This document shows, one piece after another, positions 52,569-61,480 of a DNA stretch of 64,000 bases (within the stretch, counting starts at the first letter, position 1; each line of letters opens with the position of its first letter). The position numbers were made by a program, and so were the translations under genes. Source of the stretch: DATASD01 sp035276765. GTDB lineage: Bacteria > Patescibacteriota > Saccharimonadia > Saccharimonadales > UBA4665. The notes beneath the pieces were generated by a model that saw only the letters and a program-made list of their open reading frames with translations, ran no database searches and was not told the DNA's origin. Location: assembly GCA_035276765.1 (NCBI GenBank), contig DATELH010000001.1, forward strand, positions 92,286-156,285. Reading direction: 5' to 3'.

Positions 52569-52639
52569 GTAGCAGACGCTCCGGTGCTAGAACAATTGAC
52601 AAACAAAAAGAACCCTTGTTAGAAGAGTTCTGTGTTTTC

Positions 52640-52659
52640 TGGTCGGGGTCAGAGGATTC
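52640..52659 (-). repeat. tRNA 3'-end fragment, probable left attachment site of the second element
   Basis: On the minus strand these 20 nt read as the end of a T loop (GAAT), a T-stem strand (CCTCT), an acceptor strand (GACCCCG), discriminator A and CCA. They are preceded by unrelated sequence, so the rest of the tRNA is absent. The acceptor implies a tRNA starting CGGGGTC, i.e. tRNA-Pro-like, distinct from the local tRNA-Pro(CGG). No second copy is in the window. Confidence 0.65.
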
Positions 52660-52803
52660 ACCTTGAACCCCCGGTTGGTCAAGTTCATCCAAGAGACACT
52701 CGGACTGACTGACTTGCCGTAGCTGTTTTGCCTGGTGGGAGTCCGGTCGCCGCGTGGTGGCCGGGCTCTCTGCCGTTTAACGACGCTTGCGTCAGCCAGC
52801 GTA

Positions 52804-53100
52804 TTACTGCTCGTAGCGAAGCTTTGCTCCGGTCGTGTCGGCGAGCTGGTGTATCCAGCCTTCGTGCCGGTCGAGCTGTTGGATCATAGCCAGGCGCTCG
52901 TGTTGCTCGACCTCCTGGTTTTTGGCAATCGCATCGAGCGCAGCGTAGATACGGGCACCGTCAGCCTTTTGGTCAAGCTTCCCCTCGATGGCATTGCAAC
53001 GGTCATCGAAGTGCTGGTACAGCTTGAGCATTTGTTCGCTCAAGTCGCTCGCAAGCTTGTCAATTTTCGCATCCAGTTTGGTGAATTCATCGTGACTCAT
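52804..53100 (-). CDS. Small coiled-coil protein
   Basis: 98 residues from the ATG at 53100, almost entirely helical with heptads (TKLDAKIDKLASDLSEQML, QEVEQHERLAMIQQLDRHE). No membrane segment. First gene of the second element; function unknown. Confidence 0.55.
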   Translation of the reverse strand: MSHDEFTKLDAKIDKLASDLSEQMLKLYQHFDDRCNAIEGKLDQKADGARIYAALDAIAKNQEVEQHERLAMIQQLDRHEGWIHQLADTTGAKLRYEQ

Positions 53101-53219
53101 ACGTCTTTTAGTATGCGCCACATCGGCACTGCCGAGCAAGCGCCGAGCAATTTCCACAACGGAAATATCAGGGTCAACCGCTGCGTGTACTTGTATAAAA
53201 ATAAACGGAGACATTATGC

Positions 53220-53714
53220 ATGGAGCAATTCACCCCGATAAGGGAGACGAAAACACGCACTGACGAATTGAGCATATTCGCTCGGATGGCAATCAGCACC
53301 GCCCTCACCCTTGAACACCTCGCCATACCCGAGCAGCCAAGCATACCAACCGCAGTGCCGATTGAACTGTCACCACCTATTACCCCAGACTTTGAACCGG
53401 TCACCCGCGAAGAGCAACATTTTGCCGTTCATGTTCTGTCTGGCCTGGTCGAAGTCATGGATGGCCGCCGCCCCTTGAAGCATCTGGAAGCGCACCTGTC
53501 GCCACAGTTGCAGCTCGCGTTACTTGGAAGACGGCCACGTCCTGGGATTACGGGGCAAGGCTATCGGTTGCGCACCATCCACACCCAGAAGCCGTATGAG
53601 ACGGTCATCGAGGCATGGGGCACGGCCGCGAACGGACAGCGGGCGCGGGCGGTGGTGGGGCGGATGGAGTGGTACCGGTATGGGTGGTTGTGCACGACGG
53701 CCGTCATTCTCTAG
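53220..53714 (+). CDS. Rv3235-like protein, full-length copy
   Basis: 164 residues. Close to the truncated copy at 17012 over the first 150 residues, but with the complete C-terminal end (RMEWYRYGWLCTTAVIL). The family is known from actinobacterial chromosomes and elements; its function is unknown. GGAG precedes the ATG. Together with the next gene it forms the left-end module shared with the tRNA-Arg island. Confidence 0.7.
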   Translation: MEQFTPIRETKTRTDELSIFARMAISTALTLEHLAIPEQPSIPTAVPIELSPPITPDFEPVTREEQHFAVHVLSGLVEVMDGRRPLKHLEAHLSPQLQLALLGRRPRPGITGQGYRLRTIHTQKPYETVIEAWGTAANGQRARAVVGRMEWYRYGWLCTTAVIL

Positions 53715-53746
53715 ATATTTTGTCAACTAAACGGAGAAACACGAAT

Positions 53747-53995
53747 ATGGAACGACAATCAACTCCTCAAGGAGGTGACCTTCAAAACAGCCCAACGCCA
53801 CCAGAATGCCTCACCGACGAACAACGCATCCACTACCACATCACGGAAGCCCTTCGTGAGAACCACCCCGGCGACCTGCTGCGCGGCATGGAACCGCGGG
53901 CTGAACTGCCGACTGAACTGCCGGGCGGGACGGCGAGCCCGAAGCGAACTAGGACACCACACCGCCAACGGCGGGTTCGGCGGCAGGACGGGTAA
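53747..53995 (+). CDS. Small protein of actinobacterial element type (RIHYHITEAL motif)
   Basis: 82 residues with GGAG upstream of the ATG. LTDEQRIHYHITEALREN is shared with the disrupted copy at 55548. The C-terminal half (Pro/Arg/Thr-rich) looks like a fused or frameshifted tail, so the gene may be shortened: the related sequence at 55548 continues with a Gln/Ala/Ser-rich helical region instead. Function unknown; such genes sit beside antirestriction and plasmid genes in Actinobacteria. Confidence 0.5.
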   Translation: MERQSTPQGGDLQNSPTPPECLTDEQRIHYHITEALRENHPGDLLRGMEPRAELPTELPGGTASPKRTRTPHRQRRVRRQDG

Positions 53996-54034
53996 GGTCG
54001 CCGTTCTTGTGACTTCCCAAAGCGGAGACGCCTA

Positions 54035-54754
54035 CTAATTTATGACGCCCGGAATCAACGGCAGTCCATTGTTTAACTTGCTCAGAATTGTCAAGACGGT
54101 CACAATTATCGGTATGATCGCAATAACGCCAAACAGTGCAATCAGCCCTTTGGTGTCTGACTCAGGCGTGAACGGATGCCTATTTGATAGGCTCTTTGGT
54201 TCGGGAATTATTCCGCCGGTCGCGGGGTCGATTCGGCGCCGATCAACGGGTGGACCGGGAAAATCGAAACACGATTGTGGCGATGGCTCTCGCCACGGCG
54301 TTTCCGGTGGTCGCCAGTCGGTTGATGGCCTGCGCGGTAGCGCACTGACTGGTCGCTGCCCGGAAGCAGCGGGGACGGGTACCGGTTCCTCCACGTCCGG
54401 CAGTTGTGGAATGACGATGAGAGGTTCAGTTGGCGGGTAGTCGACGTCTTGGCCAGCAGGTGGCTGTTGAACATAGGTAGGAGTCGGAGGAATTGAAGGC
54501 GACCGAGTGGGCGCACCTATCGGGCGTGGCTTCTTCTTCAAAAACCGACGCTTGCGACCGGGCCGGGAACGAGGGCCACCCCAAAACGGCTTCAAAGTCA
54601 GATAGGCAGCAGCGAGAACCAACATTACATATAGGGTTACTGCAACTGGTTGGGGAACAAATTTGAGGTCAATCACGTTGCCGATGGGGTCGGCACTTGC
54701 CAGCAAGATGACAACGCTGGCCGCGAGAAGCCCCAGGCCCTTCTCATCCTTCAT
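54035..54754 (-). CDS. Membrane protein with long Pro-rich middle
   Basis: 239 residues from the ATG at 54754 (GGTGG upstream). Two N-terminal helices (LGLLAASVVILLASADP, VAVTLYVMLVLAAAYLTL), a basic and Pro-rich stretch of about 120 residues, and a C-terminal helix (LIALFGVIAIIPIIVTVLTIL). No family recognised. Part of the second element. Confidence 0.6.
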   Translation of the reverse strand: MKDEKGLGLLAASVVILLASADPIGNVIDLKFVPQPVAVTLYVMLVLAAAYLTLKPFWGGPRSRPGRKRRFLKKKPRPIGAPTRSPSIPPTPTYVQQPPAGQDVDYPPTEPLIVIPQLPDVEEPVPVPAASGQRPVSALPRRPSTDWRPPETPWREPSPQSCFDFPGPPVDRRRIDPATGGIIPEPKSLSNRHPFTPESDTKGLIALFGVIAIIPIIVTVLTILSKLNNGLPLIPGVIN

Positions 54755-54840
54755 TGCCACCATCTTTCGAGAGCTTGGAAGCAAGAATACGGTATCCATC
54801 TGGACGCGCCTAGGTTTTTCACACGATCCGGGGAGGGCCG

Positions 54841-55215
54841 TTACTCTGAGCGTTCGCCTCGATGCTGGTCGTCACCAGCTTGCTCTTCTCGTCTGCGCCT
54901 TGCAATCGAGGCCGCGTCGGAGGCCACGAAAAGGCCGCCGAGAACGAGTTCGCCACCATAGAACTTAGCGCTATGCACGATATAGTCTTGATGCTTATCA
55001 ATATCCGCCCGGATAGCTTCAACGGCCGGCTCCGGGGCGTGCTCGGCTTGCACGAGTTCAATAGCGTGGTTGTCAGCCTGTATGTGTACGATATCGGTGC
55101 CGAAATCGTATGCCGCACCTAGTCCCCACCCTGCGAGCCCGGCCAGCGCGCATGCCACCAAAGTTCGCTTTGCGCTGTCAATGTCATTTTGTGGGTCTTG
55201 GTTTGCTTGTTCCAT
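54841..55215 (-). CDS. Membrane-associated protein with acidic charged end
   Basis: 124 residues. Hydrophobic segments near residues 18-40 (TLVACALAGLAGWGLGAAYD) and 85-105 (FYGGELVLGGLFVA), with a long helical acidic middle and a charged Arg/Glu tail. No family recognised. Starts 20 nt from the next gene of the same strand. Confidence 0.55.
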   Translation of the reverse strand: MEQANQDPQNDIDSAKRTLVACALAGLAGWGLGAAYDFGTDIVHIQADNHAIELVQAEHAPEPAVEAIRADIDKHQDYIVHSAKFYGGELVLGGLFVASDAASIARRRREEQAGDDQHRGERSE

Positions 55216-55235
55216 ATATTTCAGATGGCGCGCCC

Positions 55236-55475
55236 TTATTTGCGGCCATCTCCTGCATCGTCGGCCATAGTTTCAGGGGCAAAGGTTACTGCTACACCGC
55301 GAGCACTGGCGTAGCTCAGCGCGGCGTACAGTAGCTCTGGTTCGTTGTAGAACGCCCGCAGAGACATGAGGATACGCTTGTCAGCTTTGCTCAGGACACC
55401 GTCAACGGCCGTGATGAAATTACTGGCGTTGTTGCTACGGAGTATGTGTTCGAGTTCGGCAAGATTGGTTTTCAT
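55236..55475 (-). CDS. Small hypothetical protein
   Basis: 79 residues from the ATG at 55475 (MKTNLAELEHILRSNN). Helical, with LSKADKRILMSLRAFYNEP and a C-terminal acidic end. No known motif. Upstream of the 54841 gene on the same strand. Confidence 0.5.
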   Translation of the reverse strand: MKTNLAELEHILRSNNASNFITAVDGVLSKADKRILMSLRAFYNEPELLYAALSYASARGVAVTFAPETMADDAGDGRK

Positions 55476-55547
55476 AGATGCTATACGCACCAGTATGCAA
55501 CAAACACGCACAAATTGCAACTTTAATATAGACGGAGGACACGATAT

Positions 55548-55790
55548 ATGGAACAACACCCAATGCAAGGAGGTGAAGACTAAGCATCCCTCACCGACGA
55601 CCAACGCATCCACTACCACATCACGGAGGCCCTGCGAGAAGACCGCCCCATTGACCACGCCACCGCCCGCGCGATCGCCTCACAACTGCACGGCGCCCAA
55701 GCTTCGACCCTACACGCCCTGGCATCCTCTGGCACCGTCGGGGACCCGGACGACGTTGTACGGCAAGCACTCTCAGTTCTGGTTGCCGTA
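55548..55790 (+). pseudogene. Disrupted RIHYHITEAL-type gene with in-frame stop
   Basis: Starts MEQHPMQGGED then meets TAA, after which the same frame continues as LTDDQRIHYHITEALREDRP and then ASQLHGAQASTLHALASS, as in plasmid-linked actinobacterial proteins. The stop is in frame and there is no gap, so the copy is inactivated by a nonsense change or was truncated. It runs into the convergent ATPase gene. Compare the copy at 53747. Confidence 0.55.
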
Positions 55791-58361
55791 GCTCTTAATG
55801 CGTTTGAACAGGGCCTCGGCTCGATCCACTGCGTTTTGCAGTTGTTCAACGGTCGGCGGCACGAAGTTCGTTTCCTCGGTCTTATCGTGTCGGCGCGCCC
55901 ACTCGGAGACTTCGTTGAATCCGTCTTGAAAGTCGGTGTTGTCCTGCTCGGTGATCTTCGGCAGGATGCGGAACATCAACGTCTTCACTTCGGCAGTGCC
56001 GCGATCGAATATCTTGTTAGCGATCTCCGAGCTGACAATACGTTCATACGTCTCCGAAAGGCATCCTGCCCACCCGCTCACCTCACGCAGATACTCTTCC
56101 TGGCTCCAATCTTTCTTCTCGCGCTTGATCTTAGCCAGGTCTTGTCGAAGATTTTGAATGCGGGCCGGGACATCCTTCGCTTTCCAGGGGTGGTTCGCGT
56201 ATATCTGCCCAGGCACATCTTCCGTCGTCCGCTCGATGCTTCGCTCAGCAATCGGCACCCCTGCGACTTTGGCCGCTTTGGTCAGGTAGCCGAGAAAGGT
56301 GAGATCGTGTGTGAAGACGATTACCTGGCGATCTTTCGCAACCTCGACGACCCGTTTGGCGACATCGTTGCGACGCGCATGCGACAACGAAGATACAGGG
56401 TCATCAAGCACAACCGCCGACTTGCTCGCGTCGAAGGCCAGTTCTGTAAGCAGACCAGCTAAGCCCAGCGCGGTCTGCTCGCCTTCGCTCAGTACATCCC
56501 GTGGCGTGCTCTTGGACTTCACTCCGAGCAAGCTCGGGCGCTGACGTAGCTTTCCTTTGACGCCCTTGTCGGACAAAGTCACCTTCGTCAACTGAAGGCG
56601 CTCACACTCCCTAACGAATTGATCGTTCACCTTGCTGGTGACGTAGTTGCGGGTAAGTTCCGTCGATTTCTGAGTAATCTTAGCGGTCGTAATAGAATTA
56701 CGCGTCGCTGTCATCGACTCAACGATGCGTAGTCGTCGAACTTCCTTCTCAAGCGCTTCTTTCGCTCGTGACAGCTCGACTCGCGCTGCCAGTTCTCGGC
56801 GCTGGTCAGTCACGCCCTTCATTTGCGCCGCGAATTCTGTCCCATCGATGCGCCCCGCGCGTACCTCGACGTTGGCCGCAACCGCCCTCACCGGGTCACT
56901 GACCAGGGGCGGCAATGGCGCCAGTTCGGTGGCATCCTCACCCTCGAGAAACGCCAGTAGACGCCGCTGCGCCTCTTCCGCATGGCCAAGCCAGGTACGG
57001 ACTTGGTTCGCCAGCGGCTGATTCTCCGCCTCCAACACTTGCAGCGCTGTCGTGGTGGCCGCAGTAGAGACTATCGTGTTCTTGACAGCAAGAATGGCTT
57101 CTGCCAGCTCAGCCTCTACCTTGCGCGCGGTCTGCTCGGTTTGGTCGTGGATAAACCGATGGAAGCGGGCCAGCCGGTCACTGGCCACCTCGTCGAGTCC
57201 CTGTTGACAAAGGGGACAACGTTCGAGCCCTTGTCCATCGAGGTTTTCACCGTTCGGCGAGGCTTCGGCGACGACAAACCGTTCGGCCGCTGACCACATG
57301 GCGCGCCAGGTGGCGGTGCCTACGCCAGGAACGGGCTCGCTGGCGAACGTGGTAGACGACGCAAGGACGGCTGCCGCTCGTAGCTCAGTCGCGTGAGCTC
57401 GTTGCGCCACCAGCTTCTGCTGCGCTTCGTCGTTCAACAGTGCGGAGACAGTGTCGATATGGTTCGCAAGATTAGTCAGAGATCGTCCGGCCGATGTCAG
57501 CCGTGCTTTCTCCTTGCCCGGATCGGTTGTTTTCAGGCGCGCTTCCTCCTGAAGCAACGTTGCGAGTGTTGTCTCGCTGTTTGGCTCAAGAGTGCATGCC
57601 ATCGCGATCGCTTCCGCAGGTGTCGATCCTGTCAGGCTACGAAGGAAGCGTTCGGCGCCTGTTCCCGCCTCCAGTTGAGGTAACGGCTCGGGCGTCGACA
57701 TGCCCGCAATGCGTTCATCTAGCAGACCGCGAAGCCTATCGGTCGCCTCGATCAACAGATCAAAGAGGTTCAAGACCGATGGCCGGTATGCGACCTCGGT
57801 GTCTGAGACCAAATAGTCGTCGCCGCAGGCTTCGTCATAAAAGTGGATGGCTCGAACTCTTCGGTCTGCAATGTTTGGCCAATCGCCATCCTGGCGCTCG
57901 TCGTCGACCTGATACGCGATGCGCGCCGACTGCGGCCGACGCTCCGCGGACGGATCGAAGGCATCAACCAAGATTGGCTGCTGGTGCCGTGCGCCAGCCA
58001 CCTCTTTCACTAGCCGGGCGTAGCCGGATTTGCCGCTCGCGTTGTCACCATAGATCAACGTAATGCCAGTCGGCTCGAACGCGAGCGTTTGATCTGGAAG
58101 CAGTGCGTTGACGTTCACCAAGTCGCCCACACTAAGCAGATCGACCCTAGGGCCATTTGATAAGCTCGGCGGCAAATCCGCAATCGTAAGCGGCGTTTCA
58201 GGCTTAGCGACCGTTTGACTGATCAGGTCATCAGCAAGCCGTTCCAGAACAGAACGCTCAATAGAGCGGTTACGGAAAATGCCGGTTGCTAGGATTTGCA
58301 GCCACAGTGGACGCTCAGCTAACCACGCAACAATTTCTGATTCGACTGACGCCATTTCCAT
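55773..58361 (-). CDS. Large ABC-type (AAA family) ATPase with CPLC hook, candidate defence protein
   Basis: 862 residues. Walker A GDNASGKSGYARL near residue 105, a long middle part with helical arms around RCPLCQQGL (CxxC, a zinc-hook-like apex near residue 385), then a signature-like region TPRDVLSEGEQTALGLAGLL, Walker B SAVVLDDPVSSL and FTHDLTFLG. The C-terminal 150 residues (WSQEEYLREVSGWAGCL and on) are of unknown type. Layout as in Rad50/RecN-like ATPases that serve in RloC-, Septu- or related anti-phage modules. No nuclease motif is identified and no partner gene is obvious. Part of the second element. Confidence 0.7.
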   Translation of the reverse strand: MEMASVESEIVAWLAERPLWLQILATGIFRNRSIERSVLERLADDLISQTVAKPETPLTIADLPPSLSNGPRVDLLSVGDLVNVNALLPDQTLAFEPTGITLIYGDNASGKSGYARLVKEVAGARHQQPILVDAFDPSAERRPQSARIAYQVDDERQDGDWPNIADRRVRAIHFYDEACGDDYLVSDTEVAYRPSVLNLFDLLIEATDRLRGLLDERIAGMSTPEPLPQLEAGTGAERFLRSLTGSTPAEAIAMACTLEPNSETTLATLLQEEARLKTTDPGKEKARLTSAGRSLTNLANHIDTVSALLNDEAQQKLVAQRAHATELRAAAVLASSTTFASEPVPGVGTATWRAMWSAAERFVVAEASPNGENLDGQGLERCPLCQQGLDEVASDRLARFHRFIHDQTEQTARKVEAELAEAILAVKNTIVSTAATTTALQVLEAENQPLANQVRTWLGHAEEAQRRLLAFLEGEDATELAPLPPLVSDPVRAVAANVEVRAGRIDGTEFAAQMKGVTDQRRELAARVELSRAKEALEKEVRRLRIVESMTATRNSITTAKITQKSTELTRNYVTSKVNDQFVRECERLQLTKVTLSDKGVKGKLRQRPSLLGVKSKSTPRDVLSEGEQTALGLAGLLTELAFDASKSAVVLDDPVSSLSHARRNDVAKRVVEVAKDRQVIVFTHDLTFLGYLTKAAKVAGVPIAERSIERTTEDVPGQIYANHPWKAKDVPARIQNLRQDLAKIKREKKDWSQEEYLREVSGWAGCLSETYERIVSSEIANKIFDRGTAEVKTLMFRILPKITEQDNTDFQDGFNEVSEWARRHDKTEETNFVPPTVEQLQNAVDRAEALFKRIKSYGNQN

Positions 58362-58588
58362 ACCTCACGAGCGCTTATCATCTATTCCGTCACAACGACC
58401 ACCACGTCAGCCAAATGCGCATGACGAATCCATTGCAGCACAATTGCAGGAAATTTTCCAGCAATTAGCGCATCGGCTTGCGGATCCTTCCCTCGTGGTC
58501 GATCATCGTTCGGTTTGTAGTTCTACACCCTGCACGAACGACGTTCAAGCATATTTTCAGCGTGTCACAGCAAGTATGTAGCCGTAAA

Positions 58589-58864
58589 TCAAGGCTGTAA
58601 GTTGTTCTCCAACCTAGGGCGACATCGAACCATCGCACGGGTTCTGGATCCGAGACCGCGAACGGGTGACATACGTCCCTGCCCGCGGAACGCCGCCTGG
58701 GCGAGGAGTACGGCGTCTCGCCCGGTAGTTGATCGCCTGCACGAGGTACCGATAGCCCACCCCCGGTTCTGGGCCAGGCTGACGAGCTTGCCGACGCCCC
58801 GGGCGGCCGACGTGGCGCTCGTAATGACGTACAGCACGCGCTGGTCGGTGTTGTTCCCGGTCAT
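58589..58864 (-). pseudogene. Truncated flavoprotein (phosphopantothenoylcysteine decarboxylase-like)
   Basis: About 91 residues. RVLYVITSATSAARGVGKLVSLAQNRGW resembles the first part of the flavoprotein family seen beside XRE-TPR regulators in Actinobacteria (start of a Rossmann-like fold). After GW the sequence turns into an Arg/Ser-rich tail unlike the family, suggesting a frameshift and 3' loss. Its start overlaps the stop of the XRE-TPR gene upstream by 4 nt (ATGA). Confidence 0.5.
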
Positions 58865-60123
58865 ACGGTCACCCCAGCGGCAGCCGCGACCTTCACGAGT
58901 TGGATCGGTGGACTGCTGCGCCGGGGGTAGGCGTGCATGAGATCGGTGAGCAGGTCACGGGTGGACTGGCGGCAGCGGATTTCGGCCGGCGCGATCTGGT
59001 CGGCGTTGAGCACGGCTGAGACTGCCTGGTCTCGCTGTCCGGCTTGCAGATAGCCGCGAGTCAGATCTAGCAGGTGCGAGGCACGCCGTTCCTTGGGTAG
59101 ACGGGCAAGGTCGGCGCGCTCAATTGCTTCCGCAGCCTCGACCACACGACCACCTGCCTGCATGTCGGCCAGCGCACAGACCTGCCAGATTCGCACATTG
59201 GTCGGGCCGAAGGCGCTCCAGTCTTCGTTGTGGTCGTCGCCGAGCTCACGGGCCACGGTCAGGGCTTCGGCCTGCAAGTCTCGGGCATCGGCCTCCTGGT
59301 ACAAATGGGCGGCAGTCATGCTGCCCTCAAGCAGCAGCATGCCGTAGGCCGATACGAACGCCGGGCCAGCCGTGGCCAGATGGGGAGACAGCCGGTCAGC
59401 AGCCGAGCGTGCCAGTGCGAGGGCATCGCTGCCGCGGTGGACGTAGGTGAGCACCTTTACGACGTAACGGGCAGCAGTGCCGATGAGCGTAAGGTCTTCA
59501 GTCTGTTCGGCGATCTGAATGGCGCGGTCGGTCGCCAGCCAGTCGAGTTGGGCATCGCCGAGTTTGTTGGCGGCGCTGGCGGTCAGTAGATAGGTCCAGG
59601 CCAACCGGGCCAAAGCGGTACGTTTCTCGTCGCCGTCAAGTTGCCAGACGGCCGCCTGGGCATCGCGGATGAGATCCGGCAAGAGCTGGCCGACAGCCGT
59701 GTAATCGGAGACCTGGAAGGCCATCCAGCCATAGCGCACCGTTTGACTCAAACGGGTGAGGTTCGGTTCGGGCAGCACGTCGCCGTTCGGGCGAAAGACG
59801 TTGGTGATCGCGTCATAGCGGCGGAGCGCCGAACGAATCGCGGTAATTTCGCTGTCATTGGGGCACTGCACCTGCTGTTCTGTCTGCTCCGGGTTGATAA
59901 GCGTGGCGAGCGGGATGTCCAGCACGCGGGCGATCTGCTTGAGGACGCTGAGCCGGTCGAGGCTCCGGTCACCGTTCTTGATCTTGTCTACCCAACTGAG
60001 GCTCTTCCCAAGGCGGTCGGCGAACACTTGCCGCGTCAGGCCGCGCCGCCGCATCCAGTACATGACGATCTCGGCGGTTTGGCGGCGCTGTGCTTGCTCG
60101 TCGTACTGCGATCCGTCCGTCAT
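58861..60123 (-). CDS. XRE-family transcriptional regulator with TPR-like repeats
   Basis: 420 residues. N-terminal HTH (MRRRGLTRQVFADRLG, SWVDKIKNGDRSLDRLS), then helical repeats of TPR type to the end (LADMQAGGRVVEAAEAIE, LDLTRGYLQAGQRDQAVSA). This layout is common in Actinobacteria and paired there with a flavoprotein gene, as here. Probably a local regulator of the element. The roughly 300 nt upstream (60124-60429) have no gene and may hold divergent promoters. Confidence 0.85.
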   Translation of the reverse strand: MTDGSQYDEQAQRRQTAEIVMYWMRRRGLTRQVFADRLGKSLSWVDKIKNGDRSLDRLSVLKQIARVLDIPLATLINPEQTEQQVQCPNDSEITAIRSALRRYDAITNVFRPNGDVLPEPNLTRLSQTVRYGWMAFQVSDYTAVGQLLPDLIRDAQAAVWQLDGDEKRTALARLAWTYLLTASAANKLGDAQLDWLATDRAIQIAEQTEDLTLIGTAARYVVKVLTYVHRGSDALALARSAADRLSPHLATAGPAFVSAYGMLLLEGSMTAAHLYQEADARDLQAEALTVARELGDDHNEDWSAFGPTNVRIWQVCALADMQAGGRVVEAAEAIERADLARLPKERRASHLLDLTRGYLQAGQRDQAVSAVLNADQIAPAEIRCRQSTRDLLTDLMHAYPRRSSPPIQLVKVAAAAGVTV

Positions 60124-60429
60124 CTGACGTACCCCACTCCACTACCGGCTGCGATTGACCTCTCCCTACAGCGTAACCGTCCGATCCGCTGACCAGCCCA
60201 AAAAGGCTGCACCGTTTGTACAGCCTCGATCGCCGAACCGACCCTAGCGTTCCTGGCCAGGCACTCGGCCGTAGGCGGCAGCGTCACTGCCTCCCCGGCC
60301 ACGGCAGCCGCGCCGCTTTGTCGCCGTGGCCGAACCGCTGCTGTTCACGCCGGGCGCCGCCAACCAGTTCAGCGAGTGCGGAAGTGGGACGAGAATGCCC
60401 GAGCGACAAGGCAATGGTGAACCGTCGCC

Positions 60430-60774
60430 ATGAGCGCGCTCGGGTTGTTCTTCATGCTGGCCGGTGGGTTGCCGCTCTTGTACGGCTTGGCGCTTCTGGT
60501 TCGGCGACGCCAGCGGGAGCGGCGAGCAGCCCAGGCCCAGCATGCACACTCCATCTTCGCCATCGCCGCCCGAGTGGCACAGGAACGCGAACTCGCAGAA
60601 CAGCAGCCAGCTCGCTGGCCTCGTGCAGATCCCGACCACGGTTGTATTCACGACAACCGGCCGACGCTGGTGTTGCCGCAGGTTGGGCGGCATGCGCGGC
60701 CGGAGGACGACACGGTCCCGCTGGTTGTCCGGCCAACGCCTGGTCCGACATTTCTTCCATTCCATACACCCTGA
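60430..60774 (+). CDS. Small membrane protein, unknown function
   Basis: 114 residues. One N-terminal helix (ALGLFFMLAGGLPLLYGLALL) followed by a basic Arg/Gln-rich stretch (VRRRQRERRAAQAQHAH), then a Pro/Arg-rich tail. A coupled start lies 15 nt before the GntR gene. Similar small proteins occur in actinobacterial plasmids, from memory only. Confidence 0.5.
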   Translation: MSALGLFFMLAGGLPLLYGLALLVRRRQRERRAAQAQHAHSIFAIAARVAQERELAEQQPARWPRADPDHGCIHDNRPTLVLPQVGRHARPEDDTVPLVVRPTPGPTFLPFHTP

Positions 60775-60789
60775 ACGAAAGGCTCGACC

Positions 60790-61176
60790 ATGACCAAGTC
60801 ACTCAGCAGCAAGCAGGTCTGCCCACCGCACGAGGAGGAGGACCAGCTCGTGCGCTACCAGTTGGACCACCGTGCCATGACCTACCTGTACGAGCAGATG
60901 GTCGACCACCTCACAGAGCGGATTGCCTCCGGCGATCTGGCCGTGAACACCACCTTGCCCGCGGAAGTGGTGTTGGCCCGGCAGTACGGCGTGTCGCTTG
61001 GCACCGCCCGGCGAGCAACCGAGATCCTCCGCAAGCGGGGACTGGCGGTCACCCTGAAAAGCAAGGGCACGTTTGTGGTAGCCCGGCCTGTGGTCGAAAC
61101 CACCAGCAGCGGCGAGGCCGCCGCCGACGAGCCCGAACCCGGCTGGTTGGCCTTGGTGGAGGGGGTCGAGCAGTGA
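60790..61176 (+). CDS. GntR-family transcriptional regulator
   Basis: 128 residues. Winged-helix domain of the GntR type: MVDHLTERIASGDLAVNTTLPAEVVLARQYGVSLGTARRATEIL (cut to GDLAVNTTLPAEVVLA) and LRKRGLAVTLKSKGTFV, then a short tail without the usual effector domain. GntR repressors of this kind (for example KorSA of pSAM2) control replication and transfer in actinobacterial elements. It probably has that role here. Confidence 0.85.
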   Translation: MTKSLSSKQVCPPHEEEDQLVRYQLDHRAMTYLYEQMVDHLTERIASGDLAVNTTLPAEVVLARQYGVSLGTARRATEILRKRGLAVTLKSKGTFVVARPVVETTSSGEAAADEPEPGWLALVEGVEQ

Positions 61177-61466
61177 GCAGCGACGACGAACGCGCACTGC
61201 CGGAACCGTCACTGGCGCAGTGGCAACAGCAAGCCGAGCAGGTGCGGCGCCTGGCACAGCTTTTCGAGCCGATCTTCACGGCACTGCATGTGGCAAGCGA
61301 ACAGGCCGAACAGGTCATTGCCGCTGACAGCGAACTGTTCGGGGAGCTGGCCGTGGTCGAGGGCGAGGACTTGGTTGGCCTGCTCAAGCAGGCCAACAGG
61401 TGTGTGCGGGGTGCGGAGCGGGTGGTCGTGGGATATGAGGGGCAGTTGCGAACAGGGACGTGTTGA
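61173..61466 (+). CDS. Small helical protein coupled to GntR regulator
   Basis: 97 residues from a GTG overlapping the GntR stop (GTGA). Helical, acidic (EQVRRLAQLFEPIFTALH, LFGELAVVEGEDLVGLL). No known motif. Translational coupling supports a real gene. Confidence 0.55.
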   Translation: MSSDDERALPEPSLAQWQQQAEQVRRLAQLFEPIFTALHVASEQAEQVIAADSELFGELAVVEGEDLVGLLKQANRCVRGAERVVVGYEGQLRTGTC

Positions 61467-61480
61467 GCACGTGACTCGAC

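Noticed and set aside
52610..52632. Hairpin just after the pilin-like gene region
   Set aside because: The stem is about nine pairs with one mismatch and only a short T-run; too weak to call a terminator.
55366..55791. + strand frame across the ATPase 3' end
   Set aside because: Overlaps the disrupted gene in another frame and has artificial composition.
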